A stretch of 64,000 bases of DNA from Pollenia angustigena. Lineage: Eukaryota > Arthropoda > Insecta > Diptera > Polleniidae. Of this stretch, positions 11,504 to 22,889 are shown piece after piece. The notes under the pieces were generated by a model that was not told where the DNA came from, did not search any database, and was given only the letters and a program-made list of their open reading frames with translations. Position numbers and translations under genes: made by a program. The DNA is taken from positions 229,329,127-229,393,126 of the forward strand of contig OV884056.1 of the NCBI GenBank assembly GCA_930367215.1, read 5' to 3'. Within the stretch, counting starts at the first letter, position 1. Every line of letters starts with the position of its first letter.

Positions 11504-12979
11504 TAAATATGTGCAAATAATTTTTCTCTTCATTTTAATATAAATCAATATTTTCCATAATTTTTTTTTTCAAACACAATATTTTTACTAAAATAGGATA
11601 ATATGGAATTTATCTTTAGTTTAACTTTTTCCAACCCACTGTGCATCGTTTCGAATGTATAAAGCAAACTATTTTTTATAAATTTATTTTCTTAGGAAAA
11701 GAACAAATTTCGAATATTTATTTATATATTTTATTTTATTCCTGGCTTAATGCCATTTATACAGGGTTATTGGTTTCGAGCTTGAACACTGCTAAATAGA
11801 GACATTTTCAGTTAAAACAAACCAATCGTTTCAGAGCTTGAGCATTATTGTGTCATCGCTGCGGCATGAAGTAGAGTAGAACAAATAAATGTAAAAGCTT
11901 TTATAAATTTATAAATTGGGGATTGAAAGTTTGTTTGAATATTCAAATTCGTTAAGTCTTTTTATTTTTATGCATTTTTTAAAGATTTTGTATGCTTTTT
12001 GCTTTACACCCAATATGTTGGTGTCAGTATAATTTTTTTCTCCTTTCTTTTTTAAATTTATTTATGTCTGGAAATTAACCATAATCTTATAACGTCAATT
12101 CTTTTATTAACAGGTAAATTTTATATGCCATATTACTTTTTACTTGGTATGTATTTTAAATATGTCATAAAATAAAAATTCTGATGTGAACGCACAGAAC
12201 TACATAAATAAAATTAATGGCTTTTGCTGTTTAACGCCCATTGACAAGTGAACGTGTCAAAAAAAAATTGTTCAGTGTTACAATTTATTTATTTCCAGGA
12301 TAAATACGACTATAAATTATTATTAATTTGGATTTTTGCCTTAATTTACAGAAATGTGTTAAAAAGGTAAAATTTATCTAGAGGCTGATCCGAATTTTGG
12401 CTCATAACCAGTGTTGCGGGAAGTAGGTGGAAGATTTAGGTGGGTTTTTTTCACAAAATAAGTAGCGTTGAAGAAATTTTGCAGATTTTCGAAATTTCAA
12501 AATTCTTCGAATTAAAGGCATTTTTTTTAAGTGGGTCATGAATTAATGCCCTTAATTGCAAGTCATTGCTGCAAGTTTTCTTATACAAATCCATTTTTTG
12601 TAAGTTTCAGTATTTTAGGCTGTTAAAAATTAAACCCCTTATTCATTAAAAATATCTAAAGCTCTGTTCACACCTATTAAATATTTGGTGTATCTTGCTT
12701 TTTTGTTTGTTAACAGGGGAAGAAAAAAAGCGAACTGAAACAAAGATGTGCATTTGGCTTTTGTCCACTGGAAATTCGAGTGTAGAATGAACAAAAAATG
12801 TTTTTATATAAAAAAATTGCGATATGTTAAATAAATGACTAACGGCCTAACTATAATATGAATGCGTTAGCTTCAGCTTCTGTCAAAAATTAACGAAAAG
12901 CCACTCAAATTAATTTAAAAAAATATAATCCAACAAAATCTAATTCCGTACGGAATGTGGGACCAGTTTTACACTTTGC
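11504..12979. other. A+T-rich DNA, no gene recognised
   Basis: Nothing recognisable is coded. The segment from about 12843 to 12980 ('taactataatatgaatgc', 'ctgtcaaaaattaacgaaa') resembles 36583-36720 and part of 18220-18360, so it is a dispersed repeat. Confidence 0.4.
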
Positions 12980-12992
12980 TTAACCGTAGATC

Positions 12993-13054
12993 GAGCCTTA
13001 AAAAAAAATTAATAATTCACATAGGAAGAATTATTAATTTTTTTTTTAAGGCTC
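12993..13054. repeat. Near-perfect hairpin near the left piggyBac terminus
   Basis: 'gagcctt' + A-run + 'ttaataatt' pairs with its complement 11 bp downstream (spacer 'cacataggaag'). The stem of about 25 bp sits directly inside the left inverted repeat of the TTAA-flanked element. Confidence 0.75.
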
Positions 13055-13146
13055 ATTTTTGATACATTCTAGAGAGCATAGGAGCAATTGACTAAAATCA
13101 ATACACAAAGTTGTTTTTATTATTTCTTAGTTAATGTTAATTAAGT

Positions 13147-14229
13147 CTATAATGTATAAATAATTCTAGAAATCATAATGCAATCAACGCAAACATTTTT
13201 GGCGTGTTTATCACTACAACAATTCTTCTGACATAAAAAGCAGAAATTCGATGACCATTTCTTTTTATTTCCACCTGAAGTGTAACATTTTTTGACATCT
13301 AGCACGTTTCTTTTATTCAGAATTATCGGTTTTATGTTTTTTTGATGCACCACCTTCATTCATCTGTACTTTGGGCTGAAAGTTTTTTGAAAATTGCCAG
13401 AGAAAGTTCTTTTCTAGGACGTATTTGACGTTTTTCCATATAGGGCTTTGACAGTGATATTGCTCACTCGTAAAGAAAAGTTTTACGTTTTGTACTGGTT
13501 TGAGTTTGTTTTCAGTTGGCGTCAACTTAGTTGTATAAAATGTAAGCATTCAAAGCAGAAATATCAATAATGTTGGAAAAAAGCAGCCATCGGAAAGCGA
13601 TTATTCTTTCATTTGCAACTACAGCAACACAACATATTATCAACCGTATCAACACCTCCTTTCGTGGAGTTATAAAACGATATTATTACAGTCAACTTTT
13701 TGGGCAATCCGCAACTTTAGGTTCATGATGCATTGTACTCATGACAATTGTACACCTGTCTTTGTTGTTTATATAACTAACCATAGCTGTATCAGGGGTA
13801 AAAGCGACTGTTGACTCATACCGTGGAATTTGTTTACATACCAAAAGCTTTGGAGGAATTGATCTCTTGTTTTTTCGCATAGCTTCTACCATTGTTATAT
13901 TGCATTTAAAAACCTTTTGACCAAGGCTATGCCAAGAATACTATTTACGTGGCTGGATGCAAATCTTGCAACGCCTAAACAACAAAATATACGATTCTGA
14001 GATATTTTACAAACAATCACCACCAACCTGGATGGAAATTTATAAAATTTTCCCTTTCCAACCTACCAACGGGATAAGGTTCTCTGCTCCAATTAGTGCC
14101 ATCTTTGGCAGTATACGACGGGTCACCATGTGTGTTACTGTCAATACTATCATCTGAATCTGTGCTGCTATTCTCTTCTACCTCGGGATCAAACACATCA
14201 GGACAAAAATAAAAAAATATGGAAACCAC
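13147..14229 (-). pseudogene. piggyBac transposase pseudogene, core deleted
   Basis: Read on the minus strand, this holds three remnants in transposase order. The N-terminal part (14229-14017) has an acidic Ser/Asp/Glu stretch followed by DGTNWSREPYPVGRLER, the usual region before the piggyBac core. The next part (13892-13692) reads MRKNKRSIPPKLL and then MVSYINNKDRCTIVMSTMHH, the conserved late block of the catalytic domain. The last part (13549-13147) ends in a cysteine-rich stretch (FCFLCQKNCC and CVDC), like the C-terminal zinc-binding domain. The roughly 250-residue middle with the first catalytic aspartates is missing, so it cannot be active. The upstream end is broken by the LINE at 14245. 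Confidence 0.82.
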
Positions 14230-14235
14230 CTTACA

Positions 14236-14244
14236 AATGATATA
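14236..14244. repeat. Target-site duplication of the 14.2-kb LINE, left copy
   Basis: AATGATATA here is repeated exactly at 15004-15012, flanking the LINE insertion. Confidence 0.8.
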
Positions 14245-15003
14245 GGTTAGGTTAGGTTAGGTAAGAGTGGCCGGTCACAAAGACCCCGCATAGACCAAAT
14301 AGGTCCCTAGCGTTACCACAATTGTCCGATAACCCCCAGAAGAAAGTAAAAAGGTCAGTCAGATGTGATGGTATCCAAGGTACCCCACACTCTCTTGACG
14401 AATGCAAGGAGTCTCATTAACCCAATTCCAGAGACTTCCCCGAGATCTTGGAGATAATGATCTCCCAGACAGTTCGCCCTGGAGCGCACGAGTGCCGGAC
14501 AGTAGCATAGCAAGTGCTCTACCGTCTCCTTTTCTCCTGGTACCCCACAAAATCTACAATTGTCACTATTCAGCCGGCCCGCCCTATAGGTGTATACCGC
14601 AGTCCAACAATGACCCGTTATAAAACCTATCAGAAGTCTACAGTCCCTTCTCGATAGCGACAGAAGAATTTTCGACGACTCCGGATCATAGGATCCCCAC
14701 ATAACCTTGGAAACCCTGCACGTTCTTGTGTTTTCCCAAAACGCCTCTGATCTCCTCCGTATAGCAGAGTCCGTATCTCTCCTTATATTCTGAATTGGAG
14801 CCGGGATGACCACCATCCTATCGTGTGGTAAACGGGCCCCCCGTTTCGCCAATTCGTCCACCTCCTCGTTGCCCTCTATGCCCTGGTGACCGCGAACCCA
14901 GTAGATATGCACTCTCCTATTGACACAGAGTCTATCTATCGAGTCCCTACACTCCTGGACGACAGATGAGTATGAGTATTCCGCGGTTATAGCCTTGATA
15001 AAC
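14245..15003 (-). mobile_element. 5'-truncated LINE (LOA/I-like) with RNase H remnant
   Basis: The minus-strand frame from 15023 to 14355 encodes the end of an RNase H domain (VYWVRGHQGIEGNEEVDELA in the related copy, IYWVRGHQ here). A C-terminal Cys/His motif follows (CRFCGVPGEKETVEHLLCYC), as in RNase H-bearing LINEs of the R1/LOA/I group. The 3' end on the minus strand finishes with (TAACC)n, seen on the plus strand as 'ggttaggttaggttaggt'. The 9-bp duplication AATGATATA flanks the insertion, the signature of target-primed reverse transcription. It is only about 0.76 kb long, so the endonuclease and reverse transcriptase are missing. It inserted into the piggyBac-type element and is therefore younger. 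A longer copy lies at 38241-39897. Confidence 0.88.
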
Positions 15004-15275
15004 AATGATATAAACAACAGCACAAAATCTTTTAAATTGCAGTATGTATCAAAAATGATACAAAGCTAGAATTATGAATTTTTTGAATTTCTCATGCCCT
15101 GCTTGGATTTTTTTTAAAATTGTTGTTTAAAATAACGGCAAGAACAATGTTAACAAAGTCTCAATAGATGTGGCTTCCCTAATTTTTTCGCATAAAGTTA
15201 TGTTGACGCAAAAAACAAAATGTATCATTTATGATACAAAGCTCGATTAACGGTTAAACAAATAAAATTTTTTTT

Positions 15276-15361
15276 CAATTCGTCGGTTGATTATTTAATT
15301 GTCGTATGTGGATACAAATTACATACGACATACGACAATTAAATAATCAACCGACGAATTG
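15276..15361. repeat. Perfect 34-nt-arm hairpin
   Basis: The arms at 15276-15309 and 15328-15361 are exact reverse complements (left arm begins 'caattcgtcggttgatta'), separated by 18 nt. The hairpin starts 19 bp right of the TTAA that ends the piggyBac element, between two piggyBac relics in opposite orientation. Confidence 0.85.
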
Positions 15362-15889
15362 TAGATTTGTAACATGTTGGTTTGAGGAACAGGGACCAGA
15401 TAATCGAACAATTGTAGATTTTTGCACTTTTACATTAGAAAATATTATTTTTAGTCCAATCAAATATAGGTAGTGTTGCAAAATTGGCCAATAATAAATT
15501 TTCTCATATAAAAATAATCAAATTATGAAGATTTTTGTTTTAAATTGTCTACTGTCGCAAAGCCATTTGTAGCTATCAAAAGAAGTCGCACATAGCATTT
15601 TTTTTTGTTCTTCTTTGATGACGGTGCTTTTTTAAAATTCTTGTAGCTTTTAAATACTTAAAGCATTTGGCTGTTGCTCATACAAATGCATTTAGGTCAG
15701 TTTATAGAAGTATCGCTACTAGCCTTGTTGTTATAATAAAGAAATAATTGAGAGAGTTTCAGCAGAACATTTTATAGCGGTTGTGAAATTTTAATTTAAA
15801 TAAGGTAAGAAAGTCGCGCAAAGTGAAGTTTCTATCATAAAGCCAATAGAAACATTTATCAGATAAAAAAGAGGTAAATATAACTTTTT

Positions 15890-16770
15890 TTTTTGATGAT
15901 ATCGCGGATGATGAACAGTTGTCTGAAATAGTAGACGGTGAAACACCATATACTGGAAATATAATCTGTCTATTGCTGATATTTACGATGAGTCTTCACT
16001 TGAAAGTTATGCCGAAATAAATATGTTGCCGTGTGGCAAAAGAACAATTTGTTATCCCATTAAAACTGGAAGTCTTAATATTCTACGGCAAAGTTATGGG
16101 CCTGCACGATCAACAGAATTGCTTTAACAAGCTCAAACTTGAGAGTAGATATGGAAACATAATAGTGCGTCAGACGAACAAAAAAACAGATGCCACATAT
16201 GCAGTCTATATTGGAACTAACGCACAAAACCACGACTTAATTGGAAATATGTAACAGTAAATGAAATATATGCCTTTACTGACATTTTAATAATGGCAGG
16301 GGCAAATTATTCATATAATACGAAAGATTTATGTGCCAACACATTTTATCCTCTATGTGGAGTAACAAAGGCCATTAACAGATTCTGGCCACTGCGACGT
16401 TTTACACGATTTGACGATATAAACATCCAGTGAATGCGAATCCAGCCAAATTAGGGATTAAAGTTTTGTGGATTTGTGATGCAAAAAAATCCTATCCGCT
16501 CGATGAGATACAACAATAAAAAATAGTGGTTAAGGATCTAACAGGTCCTTTCCATAGTAGTTGGAGCACCATCACAATAGATAATTTTTTTACCACTCTT
16601 GATTTAGCGGAACATTCCAATTAGTCGCCACTATTCATCACGACCTGCTATTAAATGCTGTCAACGCAAGCCGATACCAACAAAAATACAATTTGAGCAG
16701 TAAAAAAGTATGTTTTTTCAATCAAAGTCAAAATAACCGTGGTAATTTGTAAAGAAAAACAAATAAAACT
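15890..16770 (+). pseudogene. Second piggyBac transposase pseudogene (core region)
   Basis: The plus-strand frames encode the catalytic half missing from the 13-kb copy. Recognised pieces are RQSYGPARSTELL, then VNEIYAFTDILIMAG and LCANTFYPLCGVTKAINRFW with RRFTRFDDIN, then LGIKVLWICDAKKSYPLDE and finally TIDNFFTTLDLAE (TIDNFFTTL at 16574-16600). The last holds the conserved piggyBac aspartate. Several in-frame stops and frameshifts separate these blocks, so it is dead. The acidic N-terminus is only partly visible (DDIADDEQLSEIVDG near 15895). No cysteine-rich C-terminus is found before 16,800. Orientation is opposite to the neighbouring copy. Confidence 0.85.
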
Positions 16771-16775
16771 TGTAG

Positions 16776-16792
16776 GGGTACCGCGGTACCCG
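16776..16792. repeat. Palindrome gggtaccgcggtaccc
   Basis: A 16-bp perfect palindrome just after the piggyBac relic. 'acccgggtacctcgggt' near 24472 is similar. It may be a subterminal motif of a piggyBac-type end. Confidence 0.5.
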
Positions 16793-16799
16793 GTCACTG

Positions 16800-17512
16800 A
16801 CTCGCGTAGTTGTCGAATGTTAAACGGTTTTATACAAAGATCTGACTATACATATATACATATCAAATGTCGAACTTGACAATGTTGCTAAGAATTCTTT
16901 GTACAAGAAAATAAACGAATAATCACAACTAAAATTATTGCATTTCTCTTACAGAAACATGCAGTCGAAACCTAAAACTGTCAAACAGAAAACGAAAATT
17001 TGTGTACAACTTTTAAATTTTTGAGTTGGTTTGACAGCTTCTTTTACATTTATGACCGTTTTCTCATTAGGCGATTATCTTTTCACCCAACGATAAACTG
17101 TAGATTAAAGAAATTTGGTTTTCTCAATGTCTTATTTGCTTCTATTCTGTTGTAAAACTAACCAGCGTTCATCTGCCAATTAATTATTTTCCTTTTATTT
17201 GCCGTAAAGATAAATTCAATCAGCTGACTCTCAACTTTTACATGTATTTTGAGAGGTGTTTTTGCCAACTGAAAATAATGTTTTTTGTCGGTATATTGAG
17301 AAACCCAAAACCGTTAACTAAATTTATGTTGACATTAAGTAACAGACAGTTTGTCGATACATTGAGAAAATGGCCATTAATGAATCAGAAGTAAAAGCAA
17401 CAGTTTTTTTTTTTTTTGCCAATGACAAAATTAAGAAGTGGAGGTTGAGTCTACTAAGACTGAAGTTTTTGAAACGCTAAACCGAAATTTAACTTAACCG
17501 ACCTAAGAGTCT
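16800..17512. other. A+T-rich DNA, no gene recognised
   Basis: Only noise frames and poly-T tracts; no ends or motifs that I can name. Confidence 0.4.
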
Positions 17513-17819
17513 GAACACAATGTTTGCGGTGCGGTGCGGTGCGATTTCTAGTTGTGGGAGAGAAAAATAAACATAGTACAACAGAAGACGGCGACGGCAA
17601 TAGATGTCATTGTTTGTTTACATTTTTATTAATTTATCGCCCATTATTCAAAAACTATGGCAACATCAGAAAGAGAACGAGTTTCAAAAATTGAGACAGA
17701 AAGAAAGTCCGCAATGAAAATCAAATAAATTTTAATTTTATGCCGTTCCGCACTACGGTTTTTTAATTCAAAATCGTATGAACAACCGTACCGCAATAAA
17801 TTATCGTTACATTGTGTTC
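17513..17819. repeat. Small TIR element
   Basis: 'gaacacaatgt' at 17513 is matched by its complement 'acattgtgttc' at 17809-17819. Inside both ends lie copies of 'tgcggtgcgg' / 'tgcggtacgg' in inverted orientation. Non-coding. Confidence 0.5.
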
Positions 17820-18526
17820 TTAATCTTTTTTAAAAACCGATATCGATTTCTTTATATTTAAACCTAAAATTGCATAACTTTGTAAAAATAAAAACTAGAG
17901 AAATACAAACTTCAAATGGTTCTTGATTATCCAAAATAATTTAAAAGCTCTACAGTTCTTGAATAATAAATTAGACAATGGCAAAGCTGCCAAAATAAGT
18001 AAACAATTAAAGATGAAGCAACAAAAGCAAAACTTCTGCGAAAAAATCGTCAAATAAACGACACTTACAGATATGCAATGTTCGACGAATTAGTTGATCG
18101 TCTTCATAGGCTTTTAAAATGGACCGATTTTGTTTAATTTTAGCCCCCAACTTCTTTTGGATGAAATTTGATTTCGTAAGTATTCGTAATGTTTAAGGCC
18201 CAGAAAAAATATGCATGAGGTTGTTTAAGTATCTGTCGAAAATTAACAAAATGCTGCTCAAATTCATCAAAAAAAAACTAAATCATAAACATTTGATTAG
18301 ATACGGAATGTGCGATCAGTTTCGCATTTTGCTTAACAGTTTCTTAAAATCTTACAAAACGATTTCTTAATTCGATATGGTTTGATACATATGATTATTA
18401 TGTATTCGTTGCTTAATTTATAACATTATTGTATTATAGTTTTGCCTTTATTGTACTTTTGAGAAATTGAGATGTATATTTATTGTTGCTGCAGACACAA
18501 TTATGAAATAAACAAGCAAGAAAGTA
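17820..18526. other. A+T-rich DNA, no gene recognised
   Basis: The segment around 18230-18360 shares 'gatacggaatgtgcgatcag' wording with 12955-12985, so part of it is a dispersed repeat. Nothing coding is seen. Confidence 0.4.
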
Positions 18527-18936
18527 TAGTCGGTCTAGCCCGACCATATGATACCCTACACCACAGTATTTAAAAACACATTTTTGAGAGTGCACCCTAT
18601 TCGGGATCAATGAAGAATCATGCTTATGTGTCCTTATAAATATGGATCTATCTATGCTTTAAATTTCATTAAAATGGGTTTGATAGTTTCTGAGCGGATG
18701 AAATTCCACCTTATCTTCCCTCGTAGTTCTATGATTCAATAGGCTTGTCCTTCTGCCAAAAATAACATATAAGCCAAATTTGAACAAATTGTCTCCATGT
18801 TGGCACCTGTACTTTGCGCACAAAGTTGCATTGACAGCCAGCCGGAAGGATATCGTTAGATCGACTCAGAAAGTGATTCTGAGTCACATCAGCACAATTG
18901 CATAATACCCTCTTCACTATTGTGATGTGGGCATAA
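18527..18936 (+). repeat. Dispersed repeat family A, full-length-like copy
   Basis: It opens 'gtcggtctagcccgacc' and then 'ataccctacaccacagta', and ends 'cactattgtgatgtgggcata'. The opening and closing blocks are imperfect inverted repeats of each other. The internal 'cgttagatcgactcagaaag' block is shared with the other copies. Confidence 0.65.
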
Positions 18937-20160
18937 AAACCCCCATTTAGTATTTTTAATGGGGAAGGATAAAAGAAATCAAATAATTTATTTTATAGAT
19001 ACAAGTGATTTCAAATAAATTAAAAAACTCATCTTAGCTAAACACAATCTAACGTCCTTAAAAAAATCGGGTAAACGAAAGCAAAATAATATTATTCATA
19101 CGTCTACAAGAGAAGCATTAATTTAAAATTAACAAATTTTTTTTTTACCAATAAACAAGGTTTGGATTAAAAACGCATAACTTAAATTATAAATTCAACT
19201 TAAAGCGTTAAGAAACAAATAACAGCTGTGCGCTTTATACTGCCATAGCTACAGCTACTGCCTCTGCCACAACCGACAATATTTCATTATGATGAAATTA
19301 TAGGAAAAACTGTAAGAAGTACAAGGAAAATTAGTTATAAAACATAAATAGCAGCAAAACAAAAAATAAGGTTAATTACATATTAAACAACTGGAGCAAG
19401 TACAGCAAAATGCTTGGGAAAAAGAAGGGCTTAAACAAAAACACATCCAATGAAAGAATAACACAAAAAAAAAACTACTCAGAATTAAAAGTGGAAAAAA
19501 AAAAAACTAGCTAAACCCAAACTAACTCTTTTTGTATACCTTGTATGCCAACATACATACATACATACCTACATACATACGTAGATCTATAAGGGCTCTT
19601 AAAGAAAACTTTTGTGCTCACAAATCAAAATGTAGAGGTAGATTTTGATATTATTTTTTATATAAATTTTTTTATTTTTCTCTAAAACAATTGAATAAAC
19701 AAATCTTTTAATGTAAAAGTTTTTGTAAAACAAACTGCACACTTTCAAGTACTTTTCCTTCCACAGATGCAGTTTTGCTTTTTCCAGTTATTTTTTGTTG
19801 CAGAAATAAATCAATAAATTTGTCATAAAATTTTTTAGCCCGCATACTTTTGTAACAACTTTTCTTTACCTCCTTCTTTTTTTCTGATATAAAACTTTGC
19901 AATTTTTCAAACTAGTACTTTTTGTTTTTGTCTCAGATTTAGTTTTATTAAATATACAACATGGAAAAAAAATATTACGAAAAAAATCTTTGTTATGCAT
20001 TTTTATTTAAACTTTCCCTTATCGAAACTTTATTACGAGTAGTCACTTTTTTGTTATTGTTTTTATTCAGCAAAGTTATGCAAAATTTATTCTCTGATTT
20101 TTTTTTGCACATTTTTATCGATAGCAAACAAAATCATGGTACCTGGTGGTTGTAACCTTC
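18937..20160. other. A+T-rich DNA with ATAC microsatellite
   Basis: 'acatacatacatacatacct' near 19552-19582 is a tetranucleotide repeat. A minus-strand frame at 19902-19708 is Lys/Phe-rich and unrecognised, and I do not support it as a gene. Confidence 0.4.
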
Positions 20161-20166
20161 AATCTC

Positions 20167-20556
20167 TCTCTATGTGAGTACTTCCTGTGTTACATGAACT
20201 TCCGTAACATTAGGTTTGTTTTTTGTAGTTTTAGTAGTTGATGTCGTTGTTATTATAGTCCATGTAGGTTTGTTAATATATGGAGCAAAAAGTTGTAGGT
20301 TTTTAGGGTGTCCTTTTTCCTTTAAATCACTGGTTTTGCCTAGGCGTAAGTATTTCTTCTTATTCACATAATCCATAGATGGGAACCCCTATTTTGTATG
20401 CTTTATACACAGACTGTTGTCATTTAAATACATAAATTTCGGTAATGGTGCCACCAGCCTCTCTTGATTTTGCTTATATTTAAGTAGAACATACATTTCT
20501 GTAGAAATTCCCTTTGCTCTTCTAAAATCTTTAACATTTTGTAGGTGTGTAGCCAT
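20167..20556 (-). pseudogene. Unrecognised ~128-codon frame with one in-frame stop
   Basis: From ATG at about 20556 the minus strand reads MATHLQNVKDFRRAKGISTE, continues to KFMYLNDNSLCIKHTK, meets a single TAG, and continues in the same frame with MDYVNKKKYLRLGKTSDLKE through to a Thr/Lys-rich tail ending at 20170. The composition is balanced and unlike the surrounding A+T noise, which suggests a once-coding sequence. I do not recognise the family. No signal peptide, membrane span or cysteine cluster is evident. It could be a fragment of a transposon accessory protein, a relic of a host gene or an integrated foreign gene. The single stop may be an assembly error, a mutation or decay. Confidence 0.4.
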
Positions 20557-20929
20557 GTTTGTTTGTTTTTTTTTTTTGCAACATTAGTTATTTGTTTGTT
20601 GGCATATTTCCAAAATGTTTTTAAAGCTTTTTTGGTTAATATTCTTTTGTTTGGTTATATGAAGACGGCTATAGTTTAAATTTTTAATATAACTATTTAT
20701 ATTTAAGATTTTCTTAAACTATTGAAATGGAAAAAAAGTATTTTTGCATATTCTTGTAAAGGGTATCACCGATGTTAAAAGTAGCCTACATATGTTTATG
20801 TTTCATTTGTAATTTCCACAATATTTCTCTTCAACCCTAAAACAAATATATATAGCTAAAATATATAGTTACGTTTTTACTCCAAATTTTGATATTTTAA
20901 TCAGGCTAAATGAAGAAAGGAATTTTACA

Positions 20930-22882
20930 ACATGAAATAAATTTAAATTTATTGATAATTTTTCTGCTGCAAGAAATGCAACCCCAATCAAGCGCACAAT
21001 AAAGCGTGGTCCGCAATTCAGATCTGTGGATATAGAGGGAAAAAAGGAAGTTGAGAAGACAATGGCAAAAAATCGTTCCCCAACCATCAAGGCCCAACTG
21101 CGGTTATGCCAGGCAACTCTACGCAACAAACTGAGGCAGAAACACGACTCTGCAGTAGAAGGCTATCTAAACAGCCTAGATGCTACAAAAAACTTAAATT
21201 ACAGCTTATGGAAGGCAGTAAGACATATGCAATGCCTTATAACCCACGAATCTCCACTAAGACCGGAAAACCGTACATGGGCCAAAAACACAAATGAAAA
21301 AATAAAAGCCTTTGCAAGCCACTTGGCGAAAGTTTTCACGCCCCATGATGCTGATTCTTGTTCCTGTCGTCCAATTATTCCTGATACAGTTAACGATCCA
21401 ATAAAATTTAAATTCACCCAAGTAAAATCAGCGATAGAAAGTGTCAACATTAAAAAATCTCCCGGTCTTGACCGCATCACAGGCTCAATGATAAAAAACT
21501 TACCTACGCCTGCTTCAAGAAACTTGCTGCTCATCTTTAATGCGATATTACGAGTTAGCTACTTCCCATCCTCTTGGAAGACCTCTACAATGGTTATGGT
21601 TCCTAAGCCAGGAAAAGACGCTAGCCAAATACGTCGTACAGACCAATCAGCCTACTATCAATATTATCAAAGCTATTCGAAAAAATATTCCTTTTAAGTA
21701 TAACTCCCTATCTTACTGAACACACAATCATTCCGGATCATCAGTTCCGATTCCGAGCAAGACATGGTACAATCAAACAAGTGCATAGAATTGTTACCCA
21801 AATTAGATCAGCGTTTGAGAGAAAGGAATATTGCTCTGCACTGTTTATAGATATTTCCCAAGCATTCGACAAAGTTTGGCATGATGGGCTGATCATTAAA
21901 ATAACACGAATGCTTCCACAAAACACTCACAAACTCCTTGAGAGCTATTTAACTAGCAGAACATTCATGGTTAGATCAAAAAACCAATACTCCCCCACCA
22001 AGAAAATATATGCTGGTGCCCCTCAAGGCAGTATATTAGGGCCGTTACTGTATATAATATATACAGCTGATATACTTCTACGTTTGCAGACGACACAGCA
22101 TTTATTAGTGTTAATCAGGACCCAAAAGTTGCATCGCAGCATTTACAGTCCCAGATCAATGAACTAGAAGCCTGGCTAGAAAAATGGAAAAAAGGTTAAC
22201 CCGGCTAAATGTGCTCACTTAACTTTCACGCTCAGAAGACAAACGTTCCCTGCTGTTAAAATAAATAACATCACTGTTCCGGTAGAAAGCCATGTTAAAT
22301 ACTTGGGAATTCATATAGATAGACGCCTGACCTGGTCTCGTCGTATCGAATAACGGCTATGAACCTTAAAGCAGCTCAACTACATTGGCTAATCGGTCGA
22401 AACTCAAACCTATCCTTAGACAACAAAGTTCTCTTATACAAGTCTATCATAAAACCAATATGGACATATGGCATCCAATTATGGGGTACTGCATGTGCAT
22501 CAAACATCCAGAAGCTACAAAGAAGACAGTCAAGGATATTACGGCACATTGTCTGCGCCCCATGGTATATACGTAATGACAATATCCACAGAGATCTTAA
22601 CATCGCTACCATCCAGGAAGAAATTAAAAAGTATTCAGTCGAATACATAGATAAACTAATGGTCCATCCCAACTACCTCGCTCGGGATCTAATAAAGTTC
22701 GAAGGTCACCGGAGGATGAAAAGATCCGACACTTTGAGCCTACCAGGTTTTTTTTGACACTTGAATGCAATTAATTAGCGGTTACATTGGTAACGGCTAA
22801 CAAATACAAATAAGAATTAGGATAAAGCTTTGAATACATATTGTAATTTTCGACAAGAAAGATTCAATAATAAAAAAAAAAG
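20930..22882 (+). mobile_element. Jockey-like LINE, 5'-truncated, degenerate
   Basis: This is a non-LTR retrotransposon with reverse transcriptase blocks in order: a basic linker before the RT (from 21026), SPGLDRITGSMI (about 21460), a fingers/palm block with FIDISQAFDKVWHDGL (about 21845), AGAPQGSILGPLLY (about 22013), FADDTAFI catalytic box (from 22083), and a thumb with VKYLGIHIDRRLTW (about 22290), then the C-terminal part to 22757. The endonuclease half is missing. The frame shifts between the first block (21026-21697), the second (21781-22167) and the FADD box, with further stops near 22195 and 22350. It ends in an A-rich tail near 22870-22882. This arrangement without RNase H suits the jockey clade. 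Clear target duplications were not found. Confidence 0.85.
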
Positions 22883-22889
22883 ATAGTTT

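Larger units (their letters stand above)
12984..15253 (-). mobile_element. piggyBac-type transposon, internally deleted, with nested LINE
   Basis: TTAA lies at 12980-12983 and 15254-15257. The left end reads CCGTAGATCGAGCCTT and the reverse-complemented right end reads CCGTTAATCGAGCTTT, giving matching inverted termini. A subterminal palindrome 'tgtatcataaatgataca' lies near the right end. Transposase fragments lie inside on the minus strand. A LINE (14245-15003) is inserted near the N-terminal coding end. Without the LINE the element is about 1.5 kb, shorter than an autonomous piggyBac because the catalytic middle is missing. Confidence 0.85.

Noticed and set aside
14402..14623. 73-codon plus-strand frame
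   Set aside because: Antisense shadow of the LINE C-terminal Cys/His region.
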